DNA of 64,000 nucleotides, taken from positions 186,001 through 250,000 of the forward strand of contig NZ_CAJNBJ010000018.1 in NCBI RefSeq assembly GCF_905220995.1. The letters are read 5' to 3'. Positions 10,432-20,345 of the stretch are shown piece by piece. A program made the position numbers and the translations under genes. The notes below the pieces were generated by a model, which saw only the letters and a list, made by a program, of their open reading frames with translations, did no database searches and was not told where the DNA came from. The stretch's first letter is position 1. Every line of letters starts with the position of its first letter. This DNA comes from Nitrospira defluvii. Lineage in GTDB: Bacteria; Nitrospirota; Nitrospiria; Nitrospirales; Nitrospiraceae.

Positions 10432-13082
10432 TCTGTCTCCTTTGGTTCGTATACGATCCCTAAATCGTCATCGAGTCGCACGGTCGCGTCTTCCTCCCAA
10501 CGCCCATCAGCGTGCAAGAACAGCGGGAAGCAACTGCGCAAGAGCGGTGATTCCTTCCAACCTTCTGGCACTCCCATTTTTTTGAGTCTCTGGACCACAG
10601 CCATTCTCGTAAGATTCACACCCCGCAAGAACCATTCTTTGGATTGCGCGAAATCCGGTGTGGTCTTAGACTCAAAGCCGTCATCAGCCAACAAAGGAAT
10701 CGCGATAATCGAATCCTCGCCAAGTCTTGTCTGCGCCATGAGGGCTCGATGAATGCCTGGCTCATCTTCATCGTAGAGCACGAACCTCGCCGGATCATTC
10801 CACGAAGCATCATCGGGCAAACCAATGATGGCCTGATTTGCCTGTCCCGTGCGTGCAATAGTCTTTCCATCACTGCCCATCAAGGCTTTATCCAATCTCT
10901 CCTTCAGCGACTCAGGCACATCCACCTTCTCTTCATACACGGATTCCACGAGCACATCGATTTCATCCGGAAGCGTGAGGTGCTGTTTCCCCCGTAACAG
11001 ACTCCATGTACGCAACAGGATGTCCTCATGATAGACAGAACCCCACCAGAGAGGTTTCCCGAAGGAAGGTGGTTCGTCGCTTAGTAACCCAGCTACCAGA
11101 AGCATCGGCTCGGAAACAGACCTGGTTGTCCTCGCATGCCTCCACAAACGCCCCGCACGTTGAAGGACGAGGTCGATAGGCGCCAAGTCGGTTACAATCA
11201 TATCGAAATCTAAATCAAGGCTCTGCTCTGCTACTTGAGTGGCAATAAGGATCTTCCTACCACTCCGTGCCCCCAGCCTCCCGAACGACTTCAAGGCCTG
11301 CTCTTCCCGCTGTTGCCGCCTGTCTGCTGGGAAACGAGCATGGAACAGGAATACTTCCGTTCCGTCTGACAGACGCTTGCCGACTCGGTGCCCCTCGCGC
11401 ATCAACGGCTCACCAGCGGGAAACAGCCGGTATACGTCTTGGGCCCGCTGCACCGTATTCAACAACGCCAGCCCCATTCCGCCCTGAGTGAGATGCGACT
11501 CTAGTGCAACACGGATATCGGATAGATCTGGAGCGATGGCTTGCAAGCGCACTGTCTGGCGGCGCGCCGGATCAGCCTGAAAATGCTTCTGGAATACTGA
11601 CTCACCTTGCTGGAAGACGGTGAGCCGAGGGTATGACACCTCTTGGGCAGACATTGTCTTACTTACAACCGAGGCCAACTTTCGACGAATCGAGGGTGGA
11701 AGAGTGGCTGAGAGTAAGACCACTGAGGAGCCGAGCGCCAGGAGCCAGCGGAGCAGGTGAATTAAGAGAGTGCCAGTATAGGCATCATAGGCATGGATTT
11801 CATCGAAGACAACCACGCGATTCGCAAGACCCCAGAGACGGACGAAGTTGTGTCGCACCGGCAGAATAGGCAACAGCACCTGGTCTACCGTTCCCACTCC
11901 ATATTCAGAAAGTAGCGCCCGCTTTTTATTCGTGAACCATTCTCCAGCCCGTACCTGCCCCTCTTTCTCATCCCAGATGCCGGACACTTTCAACTTCTGA
12001 AATGTATCGTTAAGTAATGCGCCACCATGTACTAATTGCAGATCGAGCCTTCGATTGACTCCTTGGTCACGCAGAAACTTGAGAGTTCGGGTGAACATCG
12101 CATTGCCCGTAGCTTTGGTCGGTAAGGCGACATAGAGACCGCGATGCCCAAACTTCCTCTGTAACTCTAGATGGGCAAAGAACGCTGCCTCCGTCTTGCC
12201 CTCGCCCATGGGTGCTTCCAGCAATAAAATGGCCGGGGCTGTCAGATCCGCGAGTGCTTCGGCAACCGCCTGCTGTAACGGGCGAGGGGAAAAACCAAAT
12301 ACCTCCCGAAAGGGCTTTGACTCTTTACCAAGTGGCGTTCTTGATCCCCATCCGATTGCATTCAGAGCGTGCTCAGCACAAACGCTTCGAGATTCGAACC
12401 ACGCGTTCAAATCGCCGCAGTCATGAGGAGTTCCGAAGGCAAACCACTCCTCGTTCGACCCAATCCAATCGGCAAAACTTGTAAGCCCAGACAACAGCAT
12501 GAAGTCAGGGCCGGACAGATTGCCTTTTGTGGGAGCAATTGTCGGTTTAAGGACCTCTCTAAGGCTTTCAATTAATCCCCGACGCACATCACTCCACTCA
12601 GGTTTTCCGATAGCCCGCCTGTTGCCCGTCAAGTCATTGAGCATGCTTGGAGAAGCTCGCTCTCCATGGTGACACCCCACTGCATCAGCGACTAAGTCAG
12701 ACAAGTCATATGGCCAGTGTTGCTGCTGAAGCCATTCAGCCAAGGCGATTTGACTGACAAAGGCATGATTGATGTCGGTATTCGGGCTTCTTCCTGAATC
12801 CAGCCCGGACAGATTCTTCCACTTGCATTGGAACCCAGGACAACCCTTTCCCAAGTCATGACAGGCTATGAGGAGCAATAACCACGGCCTGGCTTCCTCC
12901 CACTCCAGCCCTAATATTGCGCCCATCCTCCTACGAGTCGAATCGGGCTCACGAAGCAGAATGGCCTCTGCACTTGCAGCAACATCCAGCATGTGGAGAA
13001 TAAGCGGATGCCATCGTTCGTCCTGATCGCGAGACGTTTTGGCCCAAAGATTTCGCAGAACGTTGTTCATCACCGACAACAT
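10428..13082 (-). CDS. cas3: CRISPR helicase-nuclease Cas3
   Basis: The 884-residue protein degrades DNA recruited by Cascade. An N-terminal HD nuclease carries H30, the H75-D76 pair in ACHDLGKG, and a later CHHGE motif. It is followed by a superfamily 2 helicase with Walker A EAPMGEGKTEAA near residue 295, the DEIH box near 426, the SATLP motif, and ATQVAEQSLDLDFD with QRAGRLWRH in the second RecA domain. All expected catalytic residues are visible. Two starts are possible, at 13082 or at 13070 (MNNVLRNLW); neither has a strong ribosome binding site. The gene opens the compact cas operon, 21 bp after the zinc-ribbon gene upstream. Confidence 0.97.
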   Translation of the reverse strand: MLSVMNNVLRNLWAKTSRDQDERWHPLILHMLDVAASAEAILLREPDSTRRRMGAILGLEWEEARPWLLLLIACHDLGKGCPGFQCKWKNLSGLDSGRSPNTDINHAFVSQIALAEWLQQQHWPYDLSDLVADAVGCHHGERASPSMLNDLTGNRRAIGKPEWSDVRRGLIESLREVLKPTIAPTKGNLSGPDFMLLSGLTSFADWIGSNEEWFAFGTPHDCGDLNAWFESRSVCAEHALNAIGWGSRTPLGKESKPFREVFGFSPRPLQQAVAEALADLTAPAILLLEAPMGEGKTEAAFFAHLELQRKFGHRGLYVALPTKATGNAMFTRTLKFLRDQGVNRRLDLQLVHGGALLNDTFQKLKVSGIWDEKEGQVRAGEWFTNKKRALLSEYGVGTVDQVLLPILPVRHNFVRLWGLANRVVVFDEIHAYDAYTGTLLIHLLRWLLALGSSVVLLSATLPPSIRRKLASVVSKTMSAQEVSYPRLTVFQQGESVFQKHFQADPARRQTVRLQAIAPDLSDIRVALESHLTQGGMGLALLNTVQRAQDVYRLFPAGEPLMREGHRVGKRLSDGTEVFLFHARFPADRRQQREEQALKSFGRLGARSGRKILIATQVAEQSLDLDFDMIVTDLAPIDLVLQRAGRLWRHARTTRSVSEPMLLVAGLLSDEPPSFGKPLWWGSVYHEDILLRTWSLLRGKQHLTLPDEIDVLVESVYEEKVDVPESLKERLDKALMGSDGKTIARTGQANQAIIGLPDDASWNDPARFVLYDEDEPGIHRALMAQTRLGEDSIIAIPLLADDGFESKTTPDFAQSKEWFLRGVNLTRMAVVQRLKKMGVPEGWKESPLLRSCFPLFLHADGRWEEDATVRLDDDLGIVYEPKETE

Positions 13083-13103
13083 CCTGTATTCATCTGAAAA
13101 GGC

Positions 13104-13388
13104 CTACTCTTCCTTCTCTGCGTCATACGGCTGCTCCATCAGCCCCACCACCCAGCACGACTCATCAGGATCGGCTGCCTCATCCTCCCGCGCCACCGGC
13201 ACTGCGATGCATCGGCCTTCGTCGCTGTGTCGCCGCGCGTCTGCCTCCGACAGCGCGAGGTGTACATTGCGGTTGCATGCAGCACAATGCCGCACATCGT
13301 GCTGCTCCGTCGGCTGCAGCTTGCTCCATTGCTGCGGACAGGTGAATGCGAACCGGCACCTGACCCGCGCTTCGTCATTCCACGCCAT
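13104..13388 (-). CDS. Small zinc-ribbon-like protein upstream of cas3
   Basis: The 94-residue product has Cys/His positions suited to zinc binding: C11, C17 (FTCPQQW), C35 and C38 (RHCAACNRNVH), H54 and C60. The layout CPxxW-x(n)-VRHCAxCxxxVH recalls small uncharacterised bacterial proteins; I do not recognise a function. The ATG at 13388 follows a strong GGAGG at 6-bp spacing. It reads in the same direction as the cas operon and ends 21 bp before the cas3 start, so it may be its first gene. Whether it is a CRISPR accessory or an unrelated neighbour cannot be told from sequence alone. Confidence 0.75.
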   Translation of the reverse strand: MAWNDEARVRCRFAFTCPQQWSKLQPTEQHDVRHCAACNRNVHLALSEADARRHSDEGRCIAVPVAREDEAADPDESCWVVGLMEQPYDAEKEE

Positions 13389-13936
13389 GCGGTCCTCCGA
13401 TCGGCAGCGCACTGTAGCAAGAACCAGGACGCGCGTCCCGCGAGAAATAGGCCATTTCGCACCAGGCAAATACCTAGGGCCGCTCTCGTGAAACGTGCCT
13501 CGCATTGCGGACCCATGGTGGATTTTCAATGATGAATGTTCGATCAAACATTGAGCACTGAGCATTGACCCTTCCGGGGAGGCCGAGCGCCGCGTCACTG
13601 CCTCCCCCTCGGACCATCAGCCATAGTCCATCAGCACTCCACGGTTCGTTGCCCCCGACCCTACCACTGCGGTGTGACATCCGGGGTCACAGTTCAGGGC
13701 GAGCCAAAAATTATTTTTCTTTGCGAATCAGGCTGGGTCTGCGGCGGGCGGTCAGGGCAAGGGGAGAAGACGCCATCGAGTTCGTCGACATCGCGGGATG
13801 CCCTTGCATGAAATACCCGTATTTTCCACGCGACTCCGTTGACAGATGTCGTCGTAACGATTACCGTACCGCCCATCATTCGCTATTATTTCCACGTAGC
13901 CGCACGACATCGATCCGGTCGACCAAGGAGGGACCC
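13389..13936. other. Divergent intergenic region, zinc-ribbon gene to caspase gene
   Basis: This 548-bp stretch separates two divergent transcription units and I see no reliable gene in it. Frames that extend the caspase gene leftwards have no family support. At 13535-13552 there is a 6-bp inverted repeat (AATGTT-cgatca-AACATT), followed by short tandem-like copies of gagcattga. TTGACA occurs at 13839-13844 and TATTAT at 13884-13889 without an ideal partner for either. The caspase promoter is therefore likely here but is not pinned down. Confidence 0.4.
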
Positions 13937-14845
<909 letters not shown>

Positions 14846-14893
14846 GGAAGAAGCGCGGCGTTCCCTGTGAGATGGCTCTGGGAGGTCAGGCTC

Positions 14894-15412
14894 ATGATCG
14901 GCAAGTCTCTCGTGACACTCGCCATGACGGTCGTCGTGCTGGCGTGCTCCGTCCTTCTGTATGCGGCGGACATGTCCGGTGTCTGGAAAGGGCTGCTCAG
15001 CAGCGCCGACGGCAGCCAGGCTGAGGTCCAGATCGATTTCAGTCCGCAGGGCTTTCCCCTCTATTCGTACACCAACAACAAGGGACTCACGCGGCACGTG
15101 GAGCTGTCCCACGTGGGTCAATCGGTGGAATACGTCCCGTCGGGTGGCGGCGTGCAACGGATGGTCGTGGAACGTGTAGAGAAGGGCCCGGGACGATTGA
15201 CAGTGGGGATCACCGGCTCCTTCGAGCGCGCGAGTCAGGGCTATCTGGACCAACAGCAGGAAGCGGCCCTATTCGAATACACCCTCGTGCCGCAGGGACT
15301 GAAGCTGCGGATCACGACACGCACGGCCAGCCACTTCGGCGACAAGGACATGATGGTGGGCGGCGATCCGAACGCCGTCGTCGCGGAAGGCGTCCTGCAC
15401 CGGCTGCCCTGA
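14894..15412 (+). CDS. Exported protein of unknown function
   Basis: The 172-residue product has a signal peptide (MIGKSLVTLAMTVVVLACSV, cleavage likely after LLYA). The mature part is rich in alternating strands and begins DMSGVWKGLL, as in small beta-barrel exported proteins, but I cannot assign a family. The ATG at 14894 follows GGAGG at good distance; an upstream in-frame ATG at 14867 would place nine charged residues before the signal. It begins 48 bp after the caspase gene stop, on the same strand with no terminator between, suggesting one operon. Confidence 0.75.
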   Translation: MIGKSLVTLAMTVVVLACSVLLYAADMSGVWKGLLSSADGSQAEVQIDFSPQGFPLYSYTNNKGLTRHVELSHVGQSVEYVPSGGGVQRMVVERVEKGPGRLTVGITGSFERASQGYLDQQQEAALFEYTLVPQGLKLRITTRTASHFGDKDMMVGGDPNAVVAEGVLHRLP

Positions 15413-15602
15413 GTCACCGCTTCACACCATTGCGGCGCTGCCCGCCCGTCCCGTTCTCCGGCGACCGGTTCAGCATGCCTTGCATCCCGGCAAAACTACT
15501 GAGTCGGCGCCTGCAGAAATTCGCTCTTTGCTATCCCGTTCGACCGACCTGTCCTAGAATGTCTCCTGACAACCTTGTTGTTCACGACAGGAGGTATCCG
15601 GA

Positions 15603-16088
15603 ATGTTCCGCCCCGCTCGATTGTTCAGTTCGAAAAACCGCCGCGCGCCGCTGCAATGGACGCCCCGCCGCCCGAACGGCCAACCCGTCGACGAACAGAT
15701 CCGCGCCCTGCAATGCGCATGGGGTGACGCGTTGTCGCTCCCGCTCTGTCTGGCGTTGCTGGCACTGTACGAATGGTGGCGATGGTTGTTTTCCATGACA
15801 CCGAATCCCCTGTTGCTCACCTTCGCCGCCTCCATCGCCATTCACGCCACCTGGCGACGCCGCAAGCTCTATCGATCGGAGCTGAAGCAGCTGCGCCTCG
15901 CCTCCCCCGCGCAACCGATCGCGAATCAAGTGCGGGAACTGCTCCACGTCGTGGGCCTTCGTGCCGCGCAGGAACTGAGGGTACAACTTGCCCCGGCCGC
16001 CATGGCTGCCTCACTCCGTCGGCTTCTCTCGCCGGCTAACGGCCTTGCCAAACGTCTCGCCACGGTATTCATGAATACTCCGGGATAG
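15603..16088 (+). CDS. Small membrane protein of unknown function
   Basis: The 161-residue protein has a basic N-terminus (about 1-24) and two predicted membrane helices, about 44-62 (ALSLPLCLALLALYEWWRWL) and about 67-83 (PNPLLLTFAASIAIHATW). A cytoplasmic basic, helical tail follows. The start is well supported by AGGAGG upstream of the ATG at 15603; an overlapping antisense frame lacks this. TAGAAT at 15555-15560 could be a -10 box, without a good -35. I do not recognise a family. Confidence 0.65.
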   Translation: MFRPARLFSSKNRRAPLQWTPRRPNGQPVDEQIRALQCAWGDALSLPLCLALLALYEWWRWLFSMTPNPLLLTFAASIAIHATWRRRKLYRSELKQLRLASPAQPIANQVRELLHVVGLRAAQELRVQLAPAAMAASLRRLLSPANGLAKRLATVFMNTPG

Positions 16089-16179
16089 TTTCCGCAGGTA
16101 CCTTTCACGTTTCCCGTTTGCCCTTTCACGTCCTCCCGCCTTGCTTGACAGTCCAAAAGCCCATCCATGACAATGCGTC

Positions 16180-17109
16180 ATGGCTGCGCGCATCATCATC
16201 GAACGCTTGGAGTTTTACGGCCGCTGCGGCGTCACTGAGGAGGAACGCCGGAAACCCCAGTTGATCGCCGTTGATCTTGAATTGGACGCGGCGGTGGAGC
16301 CGGCAGGCCTGTCGGACCGCCTCGACGACACCATCGACTACGCGCGCGTGGCCGACCGCGTGGTGGCCCTGGGCGCCAGCCGCACCTGCCAACTCCTCGA
16401 AACCCTCGCCGAGCAGTTGGTCGACATGTTGTTCGCTGAATTCCCCGTTACACATCTCCGCATGTGGATTCGCAAACTGCACGCCCCGCTGGCCATGGTG
16501 GCCGGATCGGTCGGGGTCCGATTCGAGCGCACGCGCAGCGCGCCGCCACCGACGCAGCCGATGCCCTTGCCGTTCCTTGTCGAGCAACTCGGGCGCATCC
16601 CCAAAGGCCACATTCTGGATGTCGCAGCAGGCCGAGGCCGCAATACCCTGTATCTCCTCTCACAGGGATCACAGGTTGAAGCCATCGACCGGGATGCGGA
16701 GGCACTGGCCGAACTGGGCGCAGCCGCGAAGGTCAGACATCTTTCCGGACTGACGACACGTGTCCTAGACTTGGAAGCCGACCCCGATCGCCCACCGAGC
16801 CTTGGCCAGGCCTGTTACGATGCGGTCATTGTCTCCTATTACTTGCACCGTCCCCTGTTTCCGTCGCTCATCGACGCGCTGAAACCGAACGGCATGCTCA
16901 TCTACGAAACCTTCACCATCGACAATTACTTCCGCCATCGCCATCCACGCCGATGGGAATTCTGCCTGGCACCGAACGAACTCCTTCGCCTCACGTCTCC
17001 GCTACGTGTGCTGCACTATGACGAGGGCGAACACGACGGGGGCCAGGGCAGCGGACCGAGTTATACCGTGCGACTCGTCGCGCAGAAAGCGGGGCCCGAG
17101 ACAACATGA
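16180..17109 (+). CDS. Dihydroneopterin aldolase fused to SAM methyltransferase
   Basis: The 309-residue protein joins two domains. Residues 1-115 match FolB, which cleaves dihydroneopterin in folate synthesis: IIIERLEFYGRCGVTEEERRKPQ carries the family Glu, DTIDYARVADRV the Tyr, and RKLHAPLAMVAGSVGV the active-site Lys near 98. Residues about 130-305 are a class I methyltransferase with SAM motif I LDVAAGRGRNTLYL and a TehB-like core. Free-standing FolB is about 120 residues, so this is a real fusion in one uninterrupted frame. The ATG at 16180 is the first that gives a full FolB start. The stop overlaps the PHP gene as ATGA. The methyl acceptor is unknown. Confidence 0.85.
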   Translation: MAARIIIERLEFYGRCGVTEEERRKPQLIAVDLELDAAVEPAGLSDRLDDTIDYARVADRVVALGASRTCQLLETLAEQLVDMLFAEFPVTHLRMWIRKLHAPLAMVAGSVGVRFERTRSAPPPTQPMPLPFLVEQLGRIPKGHILDVAAGRGRNTLYLLSQGSQVEAIDRDAEALAELGAAAKVRHLSGLTTRVLDLEADPDRPPSLGQACYDAVIVSYYLHRPLFPSLIDALKPNGMLIYETFTIDNYFRHRHPRRWEFCLAPNELLRLTSPLRVLHYDEGEHDGGQGSGPSYTVRLVAQKAGPETT

Positions 17110-17954
17110 GCCGTATCGACCTTCATCTCCACACGACCCATTCGGACGGCAGCTTCTCCACGCGTGAGGTCATGGACTTCGCCAAACAGGCCGGTGTCGC
17201 CGCGTTGGCGATCACCGACCACGACATCGTCGACGGCATTCCTGAAGCGACGGCGATCGGACACGAACTTGGCATCGAGGTCGTGCCGGGCGTCGAAATC
17301 AGTTCACGCCTCGGCGAGAGCGAGATCCACATCCTCGGCTATTTCCTGGATTGGACCGATCCCCTGCTGGCGCAACGCCTGAAGACGCTGCGTGACAGTC
17401 GTCATCTGCGCAATCCACGCATCGTGCAGCGCCTGAATGAGCTGGGCATCCCCATCACATATGAGGAAGTACGGGCACTGGCGGGTACAGAATCCGTGGG
17501 GCGCCCACACATCGCCCGCCTCTTGATGGAGAAGAAGTTTGTGACCTCGGCGAAGGAAGCCTTCGACCGCTACCTGGCCAACGGCCGGCCGGCCTTCGTC
17601 GATCGGGAATTGCCGGAACCGGTCGACGCAGTCCGATGGATTCGTGACGCAGGCGGCGTCCCGGTCCTCGCCCATCCGACCTGGGTTCGCACCTCAGCCG
17701 ACGGCTTACGTACACTGGTCCGCGACCTCAAGACGGTCGGGTTGGGAGGCATCGAAGTCCACTACAGCACCCATACGCCGAGCCAGACGACCGAGTATCT
17801 CGATCTGGCCAAACAATGTGACTTGCTCGTGACCGGCGGCAGCGATTTTCATGGTGTCACCAAGCCGGATATCGAGGTCGGCATCGGACGTGGCCAATTG
17901 AAGGTCTCGCACAAACTGCTCGATCCGCTGAAAAAAGCCGCAACCACCGCCTAA
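17106..17954 (+). CDS. PHP-domain phosphoesterase (RNase AM / TrpH family)
   Basis: The 282-residue protein has the PHP metal-binding motifs DLHLHTTHSDG at the N-terminus, ITDHD near 38, PGVEIS near 62, the GRPHIARLL segment, LAHPT near 196 and GGSDFHG near 248. This is the YciV/TrpH family, whose studied members hydrolyse 3',5'-nucleotides or trim the 5' ends of RNA. It overlaps the upstream fusion gene by 4 bp and is co-translated with it. The substrate is assigned by family only. Confidence 0.88.
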   Translation: MSRIDLHLHTTHSDGSFSTREVMDFAKQAGVAALAITDHDIVDGIPEATAIGHELGIEVVPGVEISSRLGESEIHILGYFLDWTDPLLAQRLKTLRDSRHLRNPRIVQRLNELGIPITYEEVRALAGTESVGRPHIARLLMEKKFVTSAKEAFDRYLANGRPAFVDRELPEPVDAVRWIRDAGGVPVLAHPTWVRTSADGLRTLVRDLKTVGLGGIEVHYSTHTPSQTTEYLDLAKQCDLLVTGGSDFHGVTKPDIEVGIGRGQLKVSHKLLDPLKKAATTA

Positions 17955-18038
17955 CGCACGTCGCCCCTGCCTGACACTCCCACTCCTCCCGGGCATGGCC
18001 TCACCGCGCCTGCAGTGATGCATGATTCCCTCGTTTCG

Positions 18039-18066
18039 TTGACACTCCCGGACCTTCCGTTACACT
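18039..18066 (+). promoter_or_regulatory. Sigma-70-like promoter of kinase operon
   Basis: TTGACA (18039-18044) and TACACT (18061-18066) are separated by 16 bp. Transcription should start near 18073, about 22 bp before the kinase ATG. It would drive the kinase, phosphatase and FHA genes. Confidence 0.65.
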
Positions 18067-18094
18067 GAGACACAACGACGCATCACGCCAACTC

Positions 18095-19492
18095 ATGAGC
18101 ACATCCTGGGGCTGGATCGGCCCGTATTTCATCGTCATTGCCCTCGCGTTTCTGGTGGGACCGTTCCTGGCGTCCCTCCCGCTGTTTACCCATACCTTCA
18201 TTCGCCCCCTGGGCATGAATGTCTCGCAGATCGTGCAATTCATCGCCGACGGCATCTGCCTGCTCATGGTCTGGGGCGTCGCCACTCGAGCCAGAGACGA
18301 CCTGCGCGACAACGGCAGAGGCCAAACGTTCGTCCGCGCCATGCTGTTTCCTTCCGCGTTGTTACTGATCGTCCTCATCGCCTCACAGGCCTACGAAGCC
18401 CACGGCATCCCGGTGCTCGGCCCGCCGAAGCAGCCGCTCTACAACTGGCTGGTGACGGGCGGTCTCATCGGCGCGGCCACCTGGCTGACGTTTGCCTGGG
18501 TTCGACATGTCGATGCCTTAACCCAGGCCTTCACGCGACGCCCACGCCGCCAGACAAAACCGACTGCGGTGCCGACACACCAGGCACCGGCAACATCGGC
18601 CGCCGCCGAGCCCGCGCCGGCCCGCCAAGTTGGAGCAGCCGCTGTCCGGAACGGCGGGAGTGCGCCCGCCACGCTGGGTCGCTATCAGGTCATGAAGGAA
18701 TTGGGACGCGGCGCGATGGGCGTGGTGTATCTGGGCAAGGACCCCACGATTCAACGGTTCGTCGCCATCAAAACCATGCGCCTGGATGACATCGACAGCG
18801 CGGAGGAGCTCAAAGAGTTTCGTGAACGCTTTTTTCGCGAAGCGGAATCGACCGGGCGCCTGTCCCATCCTAACATCGTCACCGTGTACGACGCCGGTGA
18901 GCAGGACGGCCTGGCCTTCATTGCCATGGAGTACCTCGAAGGCACGCTGCTCAGCTGCTATTGTCAGAAATCGACGTTACTCCCCTCCAAACAGGTGCTG
19001 CAGATCGTGGCGTCCGTGGCCGACGCGCTTGACTATGCGCATGGCCAAGGCGTCGTCCATCGAGACGTCAAACCCCCGAACATCATGATCCTGAAGCAGC
19101 GCGTGGTGAAGGTGATGGACTTCGGGATCGCCAAAATGGCCAGCGCATCGAAAACCCACCCCAGTCTGATCGTCGGCACGCCGCGCTATATGTCGCCGGA
19201 GCAGGCAACCGGAAGGGAGGTGGACGGCCGCTCCGATGTGTTTTCGCTCGGCGTCGTGCTGTTCGAGCTGTTGACCGGGGAACGACCGTTCGACGCCGAC
19301 AACATGCCCGCGCTCGTGACACGCATCACCAAGGCCCCGCATGCGCCGCTTCTGAAGTACCGTCAAGACTTGCCGACACGCGTCCAAAGCATCCTGGATC
19401 GGGCTCTCCAGAAGGAGATTCCGAATCGCTACCGTCATGCGAGCGACATGGCGCAAGACCTCCGCGACATCTTCCAGGTCATGCCGAGATAA
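18095..19492 (+). CDS. Membrane-anchored Ser/Thr protein kinase
   Basis: The 465-residue protein has four predicted membrane helices in residues 10-136 and a Pro/Ala-rich linker (about 145-193), then a Hanks-type kinase domain from about 196. The glycine loop is LGRGAMGVVYLG, the ATP lysine K226 is in VAIK, the catalytic loop is HRDVKPPNI with D324, and DFG has D342. APE appears as SPEQ in GTPRYMSPEQATG. All catalytic residues are intact. The membrane segment lies before the kinase, unlike the common bacterial PknB order with a C-terminal helix and extracellular sensor, so little protein is exposed outside. It starts an operon with a matching phosphatase and an FHA protein. Confidence 0.93.
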   Translation: MSTSWGWIGPYFIVIALAFLVGPFLASLPLFTHTFIRPLGMNVSQIVQFIADGICLLMVWGVATRARDDLRDNGRGQTFVRAMLFPSALLLIVLIASQAYEAHGIPVLGPPKQPLYNWLVTGGLIGAATWLTFAWVRHVDALTQAFTRRPRRQTKPTAVPTHQAPATSAAAEPAPARQVGAAAVRNGGSAPATLGRYQVMKELGRGAMGVVYLGKDPTIQRFVAIKTMRLDDIDSAEELKEFRERFFREAESTGRLSHPNIVTVYDAGEQDGLAFIAMEYLEGTLLSCYCQKSTLLPSKQVLQIVASVADALDYAHGQGVVHRDVKPPNIMILKQRVVKVMDFGIAKMASASKTHPSLIVGTPRYMSPEQATGREVDGRSDVFSLGVVLFELLTGERPFDADNMPALVTRITKAPHAPLLKYRQDLPTRVQSILDRALQKEIPNRYRHASDMAQDLRDIFQVMPR

Positions 19493-19499
19493 TGCCGCC

Positions 19500-20336
19500 A
19501 TGCATGCCTGGCACATCACACATGGAGCCGCCTCGGATATCGGGCTCATCCGGCACCACAATGAAGACTGCTTTCATGCCGATCCCGCCACCGGCCTGTT
19601 TCTTGTCTGCGACGGCATGGGTGGGCATCGAGCAGGAGAAGTCGCCAGCAGCCGTACCGTGGCGCTGATCCCGCAACACCTGGCCGCAGCCACCGCCGAT
19701 CCGACGTTGCCGCTCGTCGGCAGCGTCCGGCCTGAGTGGTCGACCGCAACGAACTGCTTGGCCAGTGCCGTGAAGCTGGCCAATCACCAAGTCCATCAAG
19801 AGGCCACGCACCACCCGGCCTATGCCGGAATGGGCACGACGGTGGTCGCCGCCTGGCTTACGGAGTCGATGGTGTCGATCGCCCATGTCGGAGACAGCCG
19901 GCTCTACCTCATCCGTGACCAGGCGATTCGGTTGCTCACCCAAGACCATTCCCTGGTGCACGAGCAGGTGCGCTCCGGATTGCTGACCGATGCCGAAGCC
20001 ATGCGCGCCGCACACAAACATGTGCTGACCCGCGCCATCGGAGTCCACCCCCTGGTGGATGTGGAACTGGGGGAGGTTCCCCTCATGAACGGCGACCTGT
20101 TTCTCCTCTGTTCGGACGGATTGACCGCCGGTGTCTCCGCCGACTCGATCCTCCAGGTCGTCCTGGAATCGTCCAATCTGCAGGCGGTCTCGAACCGGCT
20201 CATCGCCCTCTCGAACGACGCCGGGGGATCGGACAATACGACTGTTGTGGTGGTCAAGGTGACACGGCGGGAGTCCGGCCTGTGGGACCGCCTCTACGGC
20301 CGATTCCGTTTCTCCCCCACGATGGATCCGCACTAA
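19500..20336 (+). CDS. PP2C-family Ser/Thr protein phosphatase
   Basis: The 278-residue protein carries the PP2C metal motifs: GLIRHHNEDC near the start, VCDGMGGH near 37, GDSRLYLIRD near 135, LCSDGLTAG and GGSDNTTVVVV near the C-terminus. It should dephosphorylate substrates of the kinase encoded just upstream. The ATG at 19500 lies 7 bp after the kinase stop and gives the normal family N-terminus (WHITHGAASDIGLIR). The first residues before the domain are few, so it is soluble and cytoplasmic. Confidence 0.93.
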   Translation: MHAWHITHGAASDIGLIRHHNEDCFHADPATGLFLVCDGMGGHRAGEVASSRTVALIPQHLAAATADPTLPLVGSVRPEWSTATNCLASAVKLANHQVHQEATHHPAYAGMGTTVVAAWLTESMVSIAHVGDSRLYLIRDQAIRLLTQDHSLVHEQVRSGLLTDAEAMRAAHKHVLTRAIGVHPLVDVELGEVPLMNGDLFLLCSDGLTAGVSADSILQVVLESSNLQAVSNRLIALSNDAGGSDNTTVVVVKVTRRESGLWDRLYGRFRFSPTMDPH

Positions 20337-20345
20337 GGAACGTCC

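Noticed and set aside
13565-13936. Longer N-terminus for the caspase protein
   Set aside because: The extra residues have no family match and the AAGGAGG site belongs to the ATG at 13937.
15582-15986. Minus-strand gene opposite the membrane protein
   Set aside because: The plus-strand frame has an AGGAGG site and two clean membrane helices; the minus-strand frame shows neither.
16144-16172. Promoter of the FolB fusion gene at TTGACA (16144-16149)
   Set aside because: The matching -10 region reads TGACAA, too weak to support a call.
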